The notes below the pieces were generated by a model. That model did not search any database. It was not told the origin of the DNA and saw only the letters and a list, made by a program, of their open reading frames with translations. 64,000 bases of DNA. It comes from Salinibacillus xinjiangensis. Its GTDB lineage: Bacteria > Bacillota > Bacilli > Bacillales > Alkalibacillaceae. The translations under genes and the position numbers were made by a program. Each line of letters begins with the position of its first letter. The first letter of the stretch is position 1. Of this stretch, positions 8,059 through 18,071 are shown in pieces. The DNA is taken from assembly GCF_009649735.1 (NCBI RefSeq), contig NZ_WJNH01000007.1, positions 1-64,000 on the forward strand, in the 5' to 3' direction.

Positions 8059-8249
8059 GCTGAACCATTGGGAGTTGTTGCTATAGGTTGGCGGGTTGAT
8101 GCTAAAGTTTCTATGGAGAATGCTAAAGATTAGTTTATTTGCTAAAGATTGGGGTGCTGACGCTAAAGACGGGTGTGTGTTAGCTAAAGAAAGCAATGTA
8201 AATGCTAAACTTAGCCTTGAAAAAGCTAAACCATAACCCCCTAGCTAAA
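8059..8249. repeat. 21-bp-phased GCTAAA array, 10 units
   Basis: GCTAAA or a one-base variant begins at 8059 (GCTGAA), 8080 (GCTATA), 8101, 8122, 8141, 8162, 8183, 8204, 8225 and 8244. Intervals are 21, 21, 21, 19, 21, 21, 21, 21 and 19 bp. Sequence between motifs is not conserved. It occupies the gap between two convergent genes, beyond the terminator at 7986. The intervals of 19 break any reading frame, so it is not a coding heptad. Confidence 0.8.
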
Positions 8250-8316
8250 CCGCCAACTACCACCATCCTCTTTCCAAAACCCAGGGCATCAATACTCCCC
8301 TGAAGCAATCCTGTCA

Positions 8317-9183
8317 TCACTTATAAGGCTCAATATGAATATGTGTATGGCTAATGCCAAATGTATCTCCCAAATAATCCTCCACTTGGTCTGTAATACG
8401 ATGACCCTCTTCAACCGTTAATTTTGGATCGACGAGAATGGTGGCTTCGACAAGAATTTGGGTTCCGTGGAGTCTTGCTTTAATGTCTTTAACCTCTTCC
8501 ACTCCGTCCACCTTGCCCATGCCTTTTTTAATTTGTTTAATTTCTTTACTATCAAATCCATCTGTGAGGGTGTGTGTAGCGTCTCGAAAGATTCCATAAG
8601 CAGTTTTACAAATAATCAAGCCAACAGCAATCCCGGCAATTAAATCTAGCCAAGTGAATCCGAGCTGACTCCCAATAATCCCTACGAAGGCTCCAATACT
8701 AACAAGAGTATCAGATAAATTATCCTGAGCCTGAGCATACAGCGCACTACTTTTAATTTTTTTGGCTAAAAATAAGTTGTACCGATAAACCCCAAACATA
8801 ATTACTGCGCTAAATATGGCAGTATATCCTGCCAGCATATTTGGTGTCTCGGTTTCATTTTCGATGAGCTTATGAAGAGCGTTTAAGACCACTTCAATGC
8901 CGACTGTAATCATAATAAAAGCGGCGACGAGTGACGCAATGGATTCGGCCCGAAAATGTCCATAATGATGATTTTGGTCAGGTGGTTTACGAGAGATTTT
9001 TAGGCCGATTAGAACGGCAATCGAGGCTACGACATCTGTTGCATTGTTTAATCCATCAGCTCTAAGTGCTTCAGAGCCGGCGATAAAAGCAATAACGAGC
9101 TTAAGAGTGGATAGACCTAGATAAGCGATAATACTTAAGTAAGCCCCTCTCTCTCCCCGCTTTAAATTTGCATATTCCTCCAT
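8317..9183 (-). CDS. Cation diffusion facilitator (MneP/MneS-like metal exporter)
   Basis: A 288-residue CDF transporter that exports divalent metal in exchange for protons. Six membrane segments occupy residues 15-205. Metal-site residues are seen in DGLNNATD (residues 43-50) and DNLSD (about 155-159), and HHYGHFRAESIASL follows the second segment. Residues 210-288 form the cytoplasmic dimerisation domain ending in HTHIHIEPY. The closest B. subtilis relatives I recall are the manganese exporters MneP and MneS, so manganese is the likely but unproven cargo. Confidence 0.85.
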   Translation of the reverse strand: MEEYANLKRGERGAYLSIIAYLGLSTLKLVIAFIAGSEALRADGLNNATDVVASIAVLIGLKISRKPPDQNHHYGHFRAESIASLVAAFIMITVGIEVVLNALHKLIENETETPNMLAGYTAIFSAVIMFGVYRYNLFLAKKIKSSALYAQAQDNLSDTLVSIGAFVGIIGSQLGFTWLDLIAGIAVGLIICKTAYGIFRDATHTLTDGFDSKEIKQIKKGMGKVDGVEEVKDIKARLHGTQILVEATILVDPKLTVEEGHRITDQVEDYLGDTFGISHTHIHIEPYK

Positions 9184-9449
9184 GAAATTTTCCTCCGATA
9201 TTGACGCATTCCGTATTACCTAGCGTATCAAAGCTGCTATGTATGGGTCTAGAAATTCGATGAAAAGAAACAATCCTTCATTATTTTGTTCTACTACCCA
9301 AAATTATATGTTGCCCCAACTTGGAAAAAGGGGCAATCAATTATGATATAAGATGAATTTAAAATTCAAAAGAAAAACTTACCAACCCTAACAATTTTAT
9401 ATTCATGGGCGAATGTTCTAATGAAAAAACAAAAGGAGTTGCTCGTTAA

Positions 9450-10319
9450 ATGAAAGGGAATACGTATTTGAAAGTAATTGTTGTTTCAGCGCTTATATTT
9501 TCACTCCTCAATCCACTGACAATCTTTGCAGAGGAAGATAAAGATCAAGTGGAGCTAAATACAAATGAGTTATCCTCTCTTACCTTATTTGACTTCTTTA
9601 AATCATTCACAAACCATTTACAACTTGCCTTAGCAGATAATGAAACTGGGAAAGCAGAAGTATTAGTTGAAATGAGTGAAGAAATCATTTCAAAAGCTGA
9701 ACGATTGTTAGCTGATGGTAAGCAAGAAAAAGCTGGAGAGCTATTGCAAAAGGCAGCTGACATGATGGCTCAGGCAGAAAAGCTTGGGGCAAACGTAGAA
9801 ACGGATGTTGTAGAAGCTGATGCCAAAGAATCTGAAAAAGAGGAAGAGGTCGAAGTAGTTGAGTTAGATGACACGTTTTACCCAGAAGAAGAGGATGAAA
9901 AAGAAACGCAATCATCTAATTTACACGCTAAAATCGGTCAAAATGTGATTGCTCTTACATTAGCCATGGAAAAGGTGAAAAATCCAGTTGCAAAGAAGGC
10001 CTTACAACGAAACATTGAGAAATCTTTAGCTCGTTTAAAAGTTAAATACGGAAATATTGTTGGACTAGAAGAGAAGCTCGATCAATTATCAACGGACTCA
10101 ACCGAAGACGAAACAGAAACTGACATGGAAGATCGTGATAAGGATATGGTGAAGAAAGAAGAACAAAGCAGGAATGAAGGAGAGTCTACAGTAAAATTAA
10201 TCGACCAATTTGATGATTTCAAGAAAAAAGGTAAGCAGAAAGACAATGGCAAAAAGAAAGGACATGACAAGAGGAATAAACATAAGGGAAAGAACAAACA
10301 TCCATGGAAAAATAAATAA
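9450..10319 (+). CDS. Secreted, highly charged DUF5667-like protein
   Basis: A 289-residue protein with a signal peptide ([16 protein letters not shown], cleavage probably after FA near residue 27). Residues 55-110 and 150-205 look like helical repeats, with [31 protein letters not shown] typical of DUF5667-like domains. An acidic linker follows each, and the last 45 residues are almost all K, G, N, D and H, a polycationic tail that may bind wall polymers. The function is unknown. Ribosome site AAAGGAG precedes the ATG. Confidence 0.65.
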   Translation: MKGNTYLKVIVVSALIFSLLNPLTIFAEEDKDQVELNTNELSSLTLFDFFKSFTNHLQLALADNETGKAEVLVEMSEEIISKAERLLADGKQEKAGELLQKAADMMAQAEKLGANVETDVVEADAKESEKEEEVEVVELDDTFYPEEEDEKETQSSNLHAKIGQNVIALTLAMEKVKNPVAKKALQRNIEKSLARLKVKYGNIVGLEEKLDQLSTDSTEDETETDMEDRDKDMVKKEEQSRNEGESTVKLIDQFDDFKKKGKQKDNGKKKGHDKRNKHKGKNKHPWKNK

Positions 10320-10633
10320 CGATGATACCTCATGTGGTTACCCTCCTATAAGAGGTTCATATAGATCATCTCCCTTGCCCAGCTCGGCTTAAAGTCGGCT
10401 GGGTATATTAATATTAACTACAATGGAAATAAATTCTTTCCGTTTAATTTGCATAAGTCATGATAAACGTTTAGAAATCATTGACTGTTTTACCATATAC
10501 ATATAGAAAGAAGAAAGATATGTTTGGAAATTCGTCAAAAAGGGAAAATGTTATATAAAAATATTCTGAAAATTGTTGCAAAATATAGTGATTTCTTAGA
10601 TAATAGTAAAAAGGGAACAAGGGGGTATGTTCC
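10320..10633. other. Intergenic region with weak hairpin and a CodY-like site
   Basis: A 314-bp gap. A six-bp stem at 10378-10383 / 10398-10403, closing a 14-base loop, may terminate the upstream gene. The second half is very AT-rich and carries the CodY-like site at 10560. I see no small gene here. Confidence 0.5.
10560..10574 (+). promoter_or_regulatory. CodY-like box, 14 of 15 positions
   Basis: The 15-mer matches AATTTTCWGAAAATT with a single change at position 4. It lies 60 bp before the IDEAL-domain gene. CodY is a GTP- and isoleucine-sensing repressor in this bacterial group. Binding here is inferred. Confidence 0.5.
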
Positions 10634-10876
10634 ATGAAAAAACAGAAGACTTCTTATATACTAGTGAAATACAAGAATTGTTCGCCTCAACCTTTTCGTG
10701 CCAAAAAGGAAATTCCTTATGAAATTAAGCTAGCCGCACGACTGTTTCTAGACGAATCTATGTTTAACTGGCAAAAAGCTAGACTGGAAAGGCAAATTAA
10801 TTCGGCCATTGACTTAGGGGATCGGAATCAATTTGAAGAGTTAAGTATAAAGTATCAGCCATATATTAAGGAATAA
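10634..10876 (+). CDS. Small IDEAL-domain protein
   Basis: An 80-residue protein whose second half is an IDEAL domain: AARLFLDESMFNWQKARLERQINSAIDLGDRNQFEEL. The domain is a short helical hairpin found in several small Bacillaceae proteins; in some it mediates protein contacts. The basic N-terminal part (SYILVKYKNC) is specific to this subgroup. Ribosome site AGGGGG lies upstream. Function unknown. A U-tract terminator follows. Confidence 0.78.
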   Translation: MKKQKTSYILVKYKNCSPQPFRAKKEIPYEIKLAARLFLDESMFNWQKARLERQINSAIDLGDRNQFEELSIKYQPYIKE

Positions 10877-10908
10877 GTGTTGTTCAGTGAAGTGTTTGTT
10901 GGATAAAT

Positions 10909-10942
10909 CCTTTGTCATTTCAAAATGGCGAGGGTTTTTTTT
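10909..10942 (+). terminator. Terminator after the IDEAL-domain gene
   Basis: A 12-bp stem with several G-U pairs (10909-10920 with 10923-10934) followed by eight T. Confidence 0.8.
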
Positions 10943-11068
10943 GGCTTTTATAAGAGTATAAGAAAAGCTTTTACAAAAGTAAAATATTAACATAAATAAA
11001 AAGGATTTTGTCATAAAAAAAAGAATAAAGATAGAAAGGTTGAAATCTGGGTGGAGGACGAATGGGAT

Positions 11069-12547
11069 ATGACTTATGATCAAAAGCAATTTGAAAAGAA
11101 ACAAAATAGGACATTATTGCAAATCATTGTTTTTGCTATTGTTTTGGGCGTTACAGCGGAGCTTGTAGTAGGTGCACCTGTAATTAATACGATAGCAATT
11201 GGAGGAATCGGAAGTATAATTGTTGCCATTATGTACTTAATGTTTAGAAAAGATTGGAAAACAAAAGTGATTCCGTATTTAGCCATTGTCGGGATTGCAC
11301 TTGTTTCTTTGGTAGTCATACATAGCTCTGATTATGTGACGAATATGTTATTTGTCTTCTTTTTACTTGCTGTCGCAGCCGTAGCATTATCTGTTGCAGT
11401 GTTAACCACTGGAGCGGTCCTCGGGATTGGTGTTTTAAGCTATTTCGTGATGATGAAGGGGGAGCTTCTAGGGTTAAACAGTAGAGCTATTGTCATTGCA
11501 TTAGTCTTTTTTGTTTTGGTTTACGTTTTATTATATATCCAGGTTCAAATGGCAAAGGGGTTGCTTACTGGCGTTAATGATTCCCTAGAAAAATCAAATG
11601 AGCTATTAGCTGAACGTGAAAAACAGAATGAACAAATCAAAAGTACGGCTGATGTCGTCTATATGTCCATAAAGGATATAAATGAGAGTAGTCATCATCA
11701 ATCAGAAGCAATGCGAGAAATGACTCAATCCTTTCGAGAAATTAGTGGAGCAGCAGAATCACAGGTTGAATCTGTATCAAATATTACATCGCTATCAAGC
11801 GACTCAAACGATAAAATTCAGCAATTGATGGCCTCATTTCAAGAGCTTGCTAACGCTGGAGAAGAGGTGCTTGCCTCCTCATCTCATGGGAAGGAGTCTA
11901 TGGAGGACTTGAGCGGGACGATGCAAGGCTTTCAGGAGTCCTTTCAGTCTATGCAAGAAAAAATGGCACAATTGGCTAAGACCATAGGTGAATCTACTGG
12001 TTTTACCAATCAAATTCAGGACATTGCAGAACAAACCAATTTATTAGCGTTAAATGCAAGTATTGAAGCAGCAAGAGCAGGAGATGCTGGCCGTGGATTT
12101 GCGGTAGTTGCTGATGAAATTCGGAAGTTAGCTGAGGTTTCGAATCGTACCGCAAAACAAATTGACGAAAATCTAAAAAATGTAGAGATTAACACGAAAG
12201 AAACTGAGTCACAGGTTAAAATAAATAGTAAAAAGTTAGTAGAAAGTCTTTCCATAACAAGTGAAGTAACAGACTCACTAAATGAAATTAGTAAAAATGT
12301 ACAAGTTTTTGTAAAAAGACTTAATGATTTTGGCGGAGAAGCCAACGTTATCCATCAATCCTCTGAGGGTATTGATCAATCTGTAAATGAATTAGCTTCT
12401 TTAATAGAAGAATCAACTGCCACAATGGAACAAATGCAAACGACAGTTCAGGAGCATTTAGAAAGACAGGAACTGTTGCTTGAATCAGTGGAAAAGACGA
12501 GTGAAGCGATTTCAAGCTTAGAAGAGAAAACAAACACTGACAGTTAA
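11069..12547 (+). CDS. Methyl-accepting chemotaxis protein with polytopic sensor, no HAMP
   Basis: A 492-residue receptor. Residues 15-170 hold about six hydrophobic segments instead of an extracellular ligand domain. A coiled coil begins near residue 175, and the signalling hairpin tip is at about residues 320-355 ([36 protein letters not shown]), which contacts CheA and CheW. No HAMP domain is seen. The start is uncertain: ATG at 11069 has GGAGG 11 bases upstream, while a GTG at 11051 would add six residues. The membrane sensor may detect membrane state or a lipophilic ligand; that is speculation. Confidence 0.85.
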   Translation: MTYDQKQFEKKQNRTLLQIIVFAIVLGVTAELVVGAPVINTIAIGGIGSIIVAIMYLMFRKDWKTKVIPYLAIVGIALVSLVVIHSSDYVTNMLFVFFLLAVAAVALSVAVLTTGAVLGIGVLSYFVMMKGELLGLNSRAIVIALVFFVLVYVLLYIQVQMAKGLLTGVNDSLEKSNELLAEREKQNEQIKSTADVVYMSIKDINESSHHQSEAMREMTQSFREISGAAESQVESVSNITSLSSDSNDKIQQLMASFQELANAGEEVLASSSHGKESMEDLSGTMQGFQESFQSMQEKMAQLAKTIGESTGFTNQIQDIAEQTNLLALNASIEAARAGDAGRGFAVVADEIRKLAEVSNRTAKQIDENLKNVEINTKETESQVKINSKKLVESLSITSEVTDSLNEISKNVQVFVKRLNDFGGEANVIHQSSEGIDQSVNELASLIEESTATMEQMQTTVQEHLERQELLLESVEKTSEAISSLEEKTNTDS

Positions 12548-12630
12548 ACCAAAAAAATCCTTTGATAGCTTTTTATAAACGGTGTTATAGTGAAAGTAGA
12601 ATGTCACAAAGAGACTAGAGAGGGATTTAT

Positions 12631-13503
12631 ATGCAGAATAAAAAATTGTGGCTGCTTTCATTGATTTTGATTTTTACTCTTAGTGCGTGTCAAAATGACG
12701 ATTCCGCAAAGGGGAAAGAAGAACCAGGAGAGAGCAATACGGCTACTGAACAGAATGAAAATCAAACAAACGATAATCAAGAAGATTCTCAAAAACAGAA
12801 CCAACAAGAAAATCAAGATGATGAAAAGCAAGAAGAGGAAAGCAACGAACAAGAAAACAATGAAAAAAATATCCCGGATCGTTTCGAAAATGAAGTGCCA
12901 GATGAAAATGGAATTATTACGGTGTTAGAACCTAAGGCAACTGATATTGTGGTTAATAAAAAACGGAAGCTACCAGATGGTTATGTACCACCTAATTTAG
13001 TTTATCCAGATATCCCATTTTCTTTTGATGAAAAGATTGATAAAAGAAAGATGCGGAAGGTTGCTGCAGGGCCAATAGAAGAATTGTTTAAGGGTGCGGA
13101 GGAAGCAGGGATTGATTTAGTTGCTGTTTCTGGCTACCGTTCCTATGCAACACAGAAGGCTATTTTTAACCGCAATGTTCAGCAAAACGGTGAGGAACAT
13201 GCCAAAATGTACTCCGCCATGCCGGGACATAGTGAACACCAGACAGGGTTAACGATGGATGTTTCAACCGTAGCTGTTACTTTTCAGTTAGTTGAGGATT
13301 TTCGTGAAACTGAAGAAGGAGCATGGCTAGCAAAACACGCTCATGAATACGGCTTTATTATTCGTTATCCTAAAGGAAAAGAAGATATAACGGGATATGC
13401 ATATGAACCTTGGCATATTCGTTACGTTGGTAAGGAAATGGCTACAGAGATTTATGAACAGCAGCTAACATTAGAAGAATATTTTAATTTATATCCGAAC
13501 TAG
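12631..13503 (+). CDS. YodJ-like D-alanyl-D-alanine carboxypeptidase lipoprotein (VanY/LdcB family)
   Basis: A 290-residue lipoprotein: signal peptide with lipobox TLSAC (lipid-carrying Cys20), then a 75-residue Q/N/E-rich spacer, then a peptidase M15B domain. Zinc-site motifs are present: SGYRSYATQKAIF, SEHQTGLTMDVS (His and Asp ligands) and EPWHIRYVG (catalytic Glu and His ligand). It trims D-alanine from peptidoglycan stem peptides outside the membrane. Single gene; ribosome site AGAGAGGG upstream, terminator downstream. B. subtilis YodJ is the closest relative I recall. Confidence 0.88.
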   Translation: MQNKKLWLLSLILIFTLSACQNDDSAKGKEEPGESNTATEQNENQTNDNQEDSQKQNQQENQDDEKQEEESNEQENNEKNIPDRFENEVPDENGIITVLEPKATDIVVNKKRKLPDGYVPPNLVYPDIPFSFDEKIDKRKMRKVAAGPIEELFKGAEEAGIDLVAVSGYRSYATQKAIFNRNVQQNGEEHAKMYSAMPGHSEHQTGLTMDVSTVAVTFQLVEDFRETEEGAWLAKHAHEYGFIIRYPKGKEDITGYAYEPWHIRYVGKEMATEIYEQQLTLEEYFNLYPN

Positions 13504-13506
13504 AAG

Positions 13507-13540
13507 AAACAGCGCTCCGTGATAGGGGGCGCTGTTTTTT
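13507..13540 (+). terminator. Terminator after the carboxypeptidase gene
   Basis: A 12-bp GC-rich stem closing a six-base loop and ending in six T. Confidence 0.85.
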
Positions 13541-13646
13541 AGACTATAGACTCATCGTAAATTAGCTGTAAATTTTTCATTTTTTTGGACTATTTTCAGG
13601 CAATTTCTGCTATTCTTAGGAAAAGAGTAGTAAAAGAGGTGAATAC

Positions 13647-14918
13647 ATGAAGAAGAAAAAGATGATTCGAAGCTGGATGCTTTATGACTGGGCGAATTCT
13701 GCTTTTGCGACTACGATTATGGCGGCCGTGTTACCTGTTTTTTATACGGATTATTATGCATCAAATATATCGGATAACCTAGCCACCAGCTATTGGGGTT
13801 ATACACAGTCAATTGCGGTTTTGATTGTCGCGCTTCTGTCGCCAATTCTGGGAGCCATCAGTGATTATTCCCAAGCCAAAAAGAAGTTCCTCCGTTTTTT
13901 TGCCTACATGGGTATGATTGCTAGTGTGTTGTTTGCCTTTGTTGGAGAAGGTCAGTACTTATTCGCATCTATTTTAATGATTATCGGTTCCATTGGGTAT
14001 TCAGGCGGAAATGTATTTTATGATGCTTTTTTACCTGAAATTGCAAACAAAAAAGAGATAGACAAGGTCTCTACCTCTGGATTTGCCTTTGGTTATATTG
14101 GCGGCGGGGTATTATTAGCTATCAATCTTTTAATGATTTTAAAATACGAACTTTTCGGCTTTCCCGATGTCGCCGTTGCCACAAAAGTAGCCATTGCGTC
14201 TGTTGGGCTATGGTGGTTTGTTTTCTCCATTCCGTTATTTAAAAATATCCAGGAAGAGAAAAGGAATAAAGTGAAGCATGATCGATCCTATGTCATGATC
14301 GGCTTTCAGCGTGTGGGTAATACCTTTAAGTCTTTACGTCATTACAAGCAGCTGTTTATTTTTTTAATCGCCTTTTGGCTTTATAATGATGGCATATCGA
14401 CCATTATTAAGATGGCCACAGTCTACGGACGTGAGATTGGGATTGCTTCGAATGATTTAATTGCAGCATTATTAATTACCCAGTTTGTCGGAATTCCTTT
14501 TACGTTTATTTTTGGCTGGCTGGCAGGAAAAATAAATCCTAAACGGGCATTAACCTTTTCACTACTCGTTTACGTCGGTATAGTGATTTTAGGATATTTT
14601 ATGACTTCAGCACTCCATTTTTATTTATTAGCAGTCTGTGTTGGTTTTGTTCAAGGTGGGGCCCAGGCCCTTAGTCGATCTATATTTGGTCGAATGGTAC
14701 CTTTGCATAAGCAAGCAGAATTTTATGGTTTTTATGGGGTCTCATCCAAATTTGCGGCCATTGTCGGTCCCTTTGTATTTGCTTTAGTAGGACAATTAAC
14801 AGGGTCGAGTCGACTCGGTATTTTAGCCCTCGTAATATTTTTTATTGTTGGGATTATCCTTTTACAAAAGGTTAATATTGAAAAAGGTGAGAGCGAAGCG
14901 TTGGACGCGAGTAAGTAG
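13647..14918 (+). CDS. YxiO-like MFS transporter (Atg22 family)
   Basis: A 423-residue membrane protein of the Atg22-like branch of MFS. The family start SWMLYDWANSAFATTIMAAVLPVFY is intact, GAISDYSQAKKKFL is the loop 2-3 motif, and VQGGAQALSRSIFGRMVP precedes the last segments. About twelve membrane segments. Yeast Atg22 exports amino acids from the vacuole; the substrate of bacterial members such as YxiO is not established. Ribosome site AGAGGTG precedes the ATG. Confidence 0.85.
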   Translation: MKKKKMIRSWMLYDWANSAFATTIMAAVLPVFYTDYYASNISDNLATSYWGYTQSIAVLIVALLSPILGAISDYSQAKKKFLRFFAYMGMIASVLFAFVGEGQYLFASILMIIGSIGYSGGNVFYDAFLPEIANKKEIDKVSTSGFAFGYIGGGVLLAINLLMILKYELFGFPDVAVATKVAIASVGLWWFVFSIPLFKNIQEEKRNKVKHDRSYVMIGFQRVGNTFKSLRHYKQLFIFLIAFWLYNDGISTIIKMATVYGREIGIASNDLIAALLITQFVGIPFTFIFGWLAGKINPKRALTFSLLVYVGIVILGYFMTSALHFYLLAVCVGFVQGGAQALSRSIFGRMVPLHKQAEFYGFYGVSSKFAAIVGPFVFALVGQLTGSSRLGILALVIFFIVGIILLQKVNIEKGESEALDASK

Positions 14919-14923
14919 GCGCC

Positions 14924-14969
14924 AAAACAAAACCACGACTGCACATTCGGCATGTCGTGGTTTTGTTTT
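14924..14969. terminator. Bidirectional terminator between convergent genes
   Basis: A perfect 16-bp stem (14924-14939 with 14954-14969) with A- and T-rich outer arms, so it works for the MFS gene and for the convergent phospholipase-like gene. Confidence 0.9.
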
Positions 14970-15885
14970 AAACGATAGGCTCACAATATCTGTTTTCCAG
15001 CTTTTGTCGCAATGGTTTTCCGGTATCGTACGAAATATTGCCAATCATAGTTTCTACTAGCTCTTTATTAGAAATACTTGGCACCTGCCAATATTGAATA
15101 ATAGCATATAAAGTCTCCATGCCTTCTTTTCGTGCTTGATTGTATAAATCCAGAAAGCTTTCATCATGAGGCTCATTTGTGGCAGGGTGATACCAGGTAG
15201 TATGATTAAGGTTTAAATAATCTTTTTGCACTTTGATAGGCTGGTGCGAAAAGGAGGATACCAGTGAACCTAATAATCGATTTTTCCAGCTGAAGGGATC
15301 GAAAAGTACTCTTAGGGCTCTTTTCATATCCCGATAGGCAGCTTGAATAAAGTGTGGAGGTAAAGTTTGCAATTCATCACCACAATGCTTCTGAATTAAA
15401 GACGCTAAAACTTTGGCAATGTCGTAGTCAAGATTAGCTCCAACATCAATCTCCTTGTAAACAGGCACCTTCCAAGTATCCAGATTACGATACTCCTTCA
15501 TCATGAGCGTATCAATGATGACCTCTAGCTTTTGATGCTTATTTCCTTCATATCCTGCGCGATAATGAATATACGGATGTGTGTTTCGATCTAATATATG
15601 ATGGCTTACAAAACCTAAAATATATGCCTTTGCTTGTGTAGACATGGACTCACCCGATTGGATTAAATCCATAAGGAAAGGTCCACATTTTTCTTTATGA
15701 AGGAACTCGCCCACTTGATTTACACGTTCATCATTTTTCCATGGCCAAAAGTTATGATAAAAAAATGGATCAGGCCCTTGAGCACCTAAGTTGATATATC
15801 TCTGAGCTTCCTGAAAATGAATAGAATCATTTAATGTATCCATAATTTCTTCGCTAAACATAATGTGTGTCCAGATGTTAGGCAT
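14968..15885 (-). CDS. Zinc-dependent phospholipase C-like protein
   Basis: A 305-residue protein of the zinc-dependent phospholipase C superfamily. The histidine and aspartate ligand pattern is present: NIWTHIMFSEEIM at the start, LGAQGPDPFFYHNFWPW, GFVSHHILDRNTHPYIHYRAG, then QKLEVIIDTLMM. No signal peptide, so it is probably intracellular, unlike secreted phospholipase C. The ATG at 15885 has AAGGGGGG at a good distance; another ATG six bases upstream abuts that site. Substrate unknown. Confidence 0.78.
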   Translation of the reverse strand: MPNIWTHIMFSEEIMDTLNDSIHFQEAQRYINLGAQGPDPFFYHNFWPWKNDERVNQVGEFLHKEKCGPFLMDLIQSGESMSTQAKAYILGFVSHHILDRNTHPYIHYRAGYEGNKHQKLEVIIDTLMMKEYRNLDTWKVPVYKEIDVGANLDYDIAKVLASLIQKHCGDELQTLPPHFIQAAYRDMKRALRVLFDPFSWKNRLLGSLVSSFSHQPIKVQKDYLNLNHTTWYHPATNEPHDESFLDLYNQARKEGMETLYAIIQYWQVPSISNKELVETMIGNISYDTGKPLRQKLENRYCEPIV

Positions 15886-16056
15886 GTTCATCCCCCCTTT
15901 CCATCTTATCTCCACTTTCATTATACTGGACAATTTTAAAAAAATAGAAGGTTAATCTGACAATTTTTCGTCTACAAGTAGGCAATTTTCGAAACATTTG
16001 GTATGGTTAAAGGGTGAGAAAAAGTTACATAAGGATTATGGAGGAGGATATTTGTC

Positions 16057-17445
16057 ATGGACTACCGCATTGAAAAAGATACAATAGGCGAAATTAAAGT
16101 AAGCGCTGATAAGTATTGGGGCGCCCAAACTCAAAGAAGTAAGCAAAACTTTCCGATTGGAAATGAAAGAATGCCACAGGAAATTGTAAGTGCTTTCGCT
16201 ATTTTGAAGAAAAGCGCAGCAAAAGCCAATGAAGAGCTTGGATTGTTAGAAACGGAAAAAGCTGATGCGATTACATATGCGGCTGATCAAGTTATTGAAG
16301 GGAACTTAACAGAACATTTTCCACTCGTGGTTTGGCAAACAGGTAGTGGAACTCAATCCAATATGAACGTGAATGAAGTGATTGCATACGTAGGGAACCA
16401 ATGGTTAGAGGAAAAAGGAAGCGACGTTCGTCTTCATCCTAATGATGACGTAAACAAATCCCAAAGCTCAAATGATACATTCCCAACTGCCATGCATATT
16501 GCAGCTGTGTTAAAGCTTGAAGATCTTGTTCTTCCTGCCCTACAAAAATTAAAAGCAACCTTAGCAGAAAAAGCTGAAGCCTATAAAGATTTAGTGAAAA
16601 TTGGTCGTACTCACCTGCAGGATGCTACACCACTTACACTTGGTCAAGAGATTAGTGGTTGGCATCGTATGCTTGAAAAAACAGAAAATATGATTGAAGG
16701 TAGTCTTCCAAATATTTATGAATTAGCTATTGGTGGTACTGCTGTTGGGACAGGCCTTAATGCTCATCCGGAGTTTTCGGAAAAGGTTTGCGAAAACATT
16801 AATCAATCTACAAACAAAAAATTTGTTTCTGCTCAAAATAAGTTCCATGCCTTAACTAGTCATGATGAGCTTGTTTATGCACATGGAGCCTTAAAGGGAC
16901 TTGCTGCAGACTTGATGAAAATTGCTAATGATGTACGTTGGCTGGCAAGCGGTCCTCGTTGTGGTATTGGGGAAATTACAATCCCAGCTAATGAACCAGG
17001 AAGCTCCATCATGCCAGGTAAGGTAAATCCAACTCAAAGTGAAGCCGTAACCATGGTGGCTACACAAGTAATGGGGAATGATGCAGCTATTGGTTTTGCC
17101 GCAAGTCAAGGTAACTTTGAATTGAATGTGTTTAAACCTGTAATTGCTTATAACTTCCTACAATCAAGTCAGCTACTTGCGGATAGCATGGTGTCCTTCA
17201 ACGATCGATGTGCTGTCGGCTTGGAGCCAGATGAAGAGCAAATCAACAAATATTTGAATGACTCCTTAATGTTAGTAACAGCATTAAACCCACACATTGG
17301 GTATGAAAATGCAGCTAAGATTGCGAAAAATGCCTTTGCTAAAAATAGTACACTAAAAGAATCAGCCGTTGAATTAGGATTATTAACTGCTGAACAGTTT
17401 GATGATTATGTGGATCCAAAGAAAATGACAAAGCCAAATGCTTAA
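16057..17445 (+). CDS. fumC: Fumarate hydratase, class II
   Basis: A 462-residue iron-independent fumarase of the TCA cycle that interconverts fumarate and malate. The superfamily signature [11 protein letters not shown] is at about residues 315-325. [14 protein letters not shown] and [16 protein letters not shown] are the other two active-site blocks. Full length for the family. GGAGGAGG precedes the ATG, and a strong terminator follows, so it is a single-gene unit. Called citG in B. subtilis. Confidence 0.97.
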   Translation: MDYRIEKDTIGEIKVSADKYWGAQTQRSKQNFPIGNERMPQEIVSAFAILKKSAAKANEELGLLETEKADAITYAADQVIEGNLTEHFPLVVWQTGSGTQSNMNVNEVIAYVGNQWLEEKGSDVRLHPNDDVNKSQSSNDTFPTAMHIAAVLKLEDLVLPALQKLKATLAEKAEAYKDLVKIGRTHLQDATPLTLGQEISGWHRMLEKTENMIEGSLPNIYELAIGGTAVGTGLNAHPEFSEKVCENINQSTNKKFVSAQNKFHALTSHDELVYAHGALKGLAADLMKIANDVRWLASGPRCGIGEITIPANEPGSSIMPGKVNPTQSEAVTMVATQVMGNDAAIGFAASQGNFELNVFKPVIAYNFLQSSQLLADSMVSFNDRCAVGLEPDEEQINKYLNDSLMLVTALNPHIGYENAAKIAKNAFAKNSTLKESAVELGLLTAEQFDDYVDPKKMTKPNA

Positions 17446-17456
17446 TTTTGTGTATG

Positions 17457-17489
17457 GCCCTTGAGTTTGAATGAACTCAAGGGCTTTTT
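17457..17489 (+). terminator. Terminator of fumC
   Basis: A perfect 11-bp stem (17457-17467 with 17474-17484) followed by five T. Confidence 0.93.
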
Positions 17490-17493
17490 CGCG

Positions 17494-17560
17494 CTTTAAA
17501 GCAGTGGGGGACAGACCCTCACTGCTTTAAAGTGTTAAAGGTGCTGTGCTTTTATTAGGT
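17494..17560. repeat. Palindromic GGGGGACAG repeat, copy 1
   Basis: Thirteen-bp arms (17494-17506, 17520-17532) enclose GGGGACAGACCCT. The core and the 30 bp after it resemble 19077-19150, including TGCTTTAAAG and a following TTAAAGG-like stretch. The pair flanks the SASP and zinc-ribbon genes. Confidence 0.55.
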
Positions 17561-17602
17561 GATGGACTGGAATTGGGGTTAAAAATTACCAATGAAATTT
17601 AC

Positions 17603-17632
17603 TCATATGTTTTACCACTCCTGCTCACAATA
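17603..17632 (+). promoter_or_regulatory. sigma-G-like promoter of the SASP gene
   Basis: TCATA (17603-17607), 18 bp, then CACAATA (17626-17632) fits the forespore sigma-G pattern (GHATR, 17-18 bp, CATNHTA-like) with one or two deviations. It would give a very short leader, as usual for SASP genes. Confidence 0.45.
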
Positions 17633-17655
17633 TATAGCACAGGAGGTGATAAACA

Positions 17656-17871
17656 ATGGCAAACAACAACAGCAATAACAGCAACCAATTAGTAGTACCT
17701 GGAGCAGACCAAGCAATTAACCAAATGAAGACTGAGATTGCTCAAGAGTTTGGTGTAAACCTTGGCGCTGATACTACTTCTCGTGCAAACGGTTCTGTTG
17801 GTGGTGAAATTACTAAGCGCCTCGTATCTTTTGCTCAATCTCAAATGAGCGGCCAAGCTGGTCAACAATAA
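17656..17871 (+). CDS. Alpha/beta-type small acid-soluble spore protein
   Basis: A 71-residue SASP that coats spore DNA, converts it to A-like form and protects it from UV and heat. Both conserved blocks are present: [34 protein letters not shown], which includes the GPR protease cleavage site (TEIA followed by QEFGV), and the C-terminal VSFAQSQM. The N-terminal N/S-rich stretch is typical. AGGAGGTGA precedes the ATG. Which of the several ssp genes it matches cannot be decided. Confidence 0.95.
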   Translation: MANNNSNNSNQLVVPGADQAINQMKTEIAQEFGVNLGADTTSRANGSVGGEITKRLVSFAQSQMSGQAGQQ

Positions 17872-17889
17872 TAAATAATCATGGATATT

Positions 17890-17915
17890 GAGGAGGAATC
17901 CTTAGATTCCTCCTC
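17890..17915 (+). terminator. Hairpin after the SASP gene
   Basis: A perfect 11-bp stem with a four-base loop, but no T tract on either side, so termination is uncertain; it may protect the 3' end. Confidence 0.55.
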
Positions 17916-18071
17916 CCTCTACATAGAAAAATAACCGCGTGGAGAACAGAGGCGTATTAACGTTAAAACAGTCGGGTATCTGTAATTTAATCAGGGACAT
18001 AGGTTTACACAGTATTTCAACTTAATACGAACGGCGGCATGATTTAACACCTGAGACTGGGGGGAGCCGAG

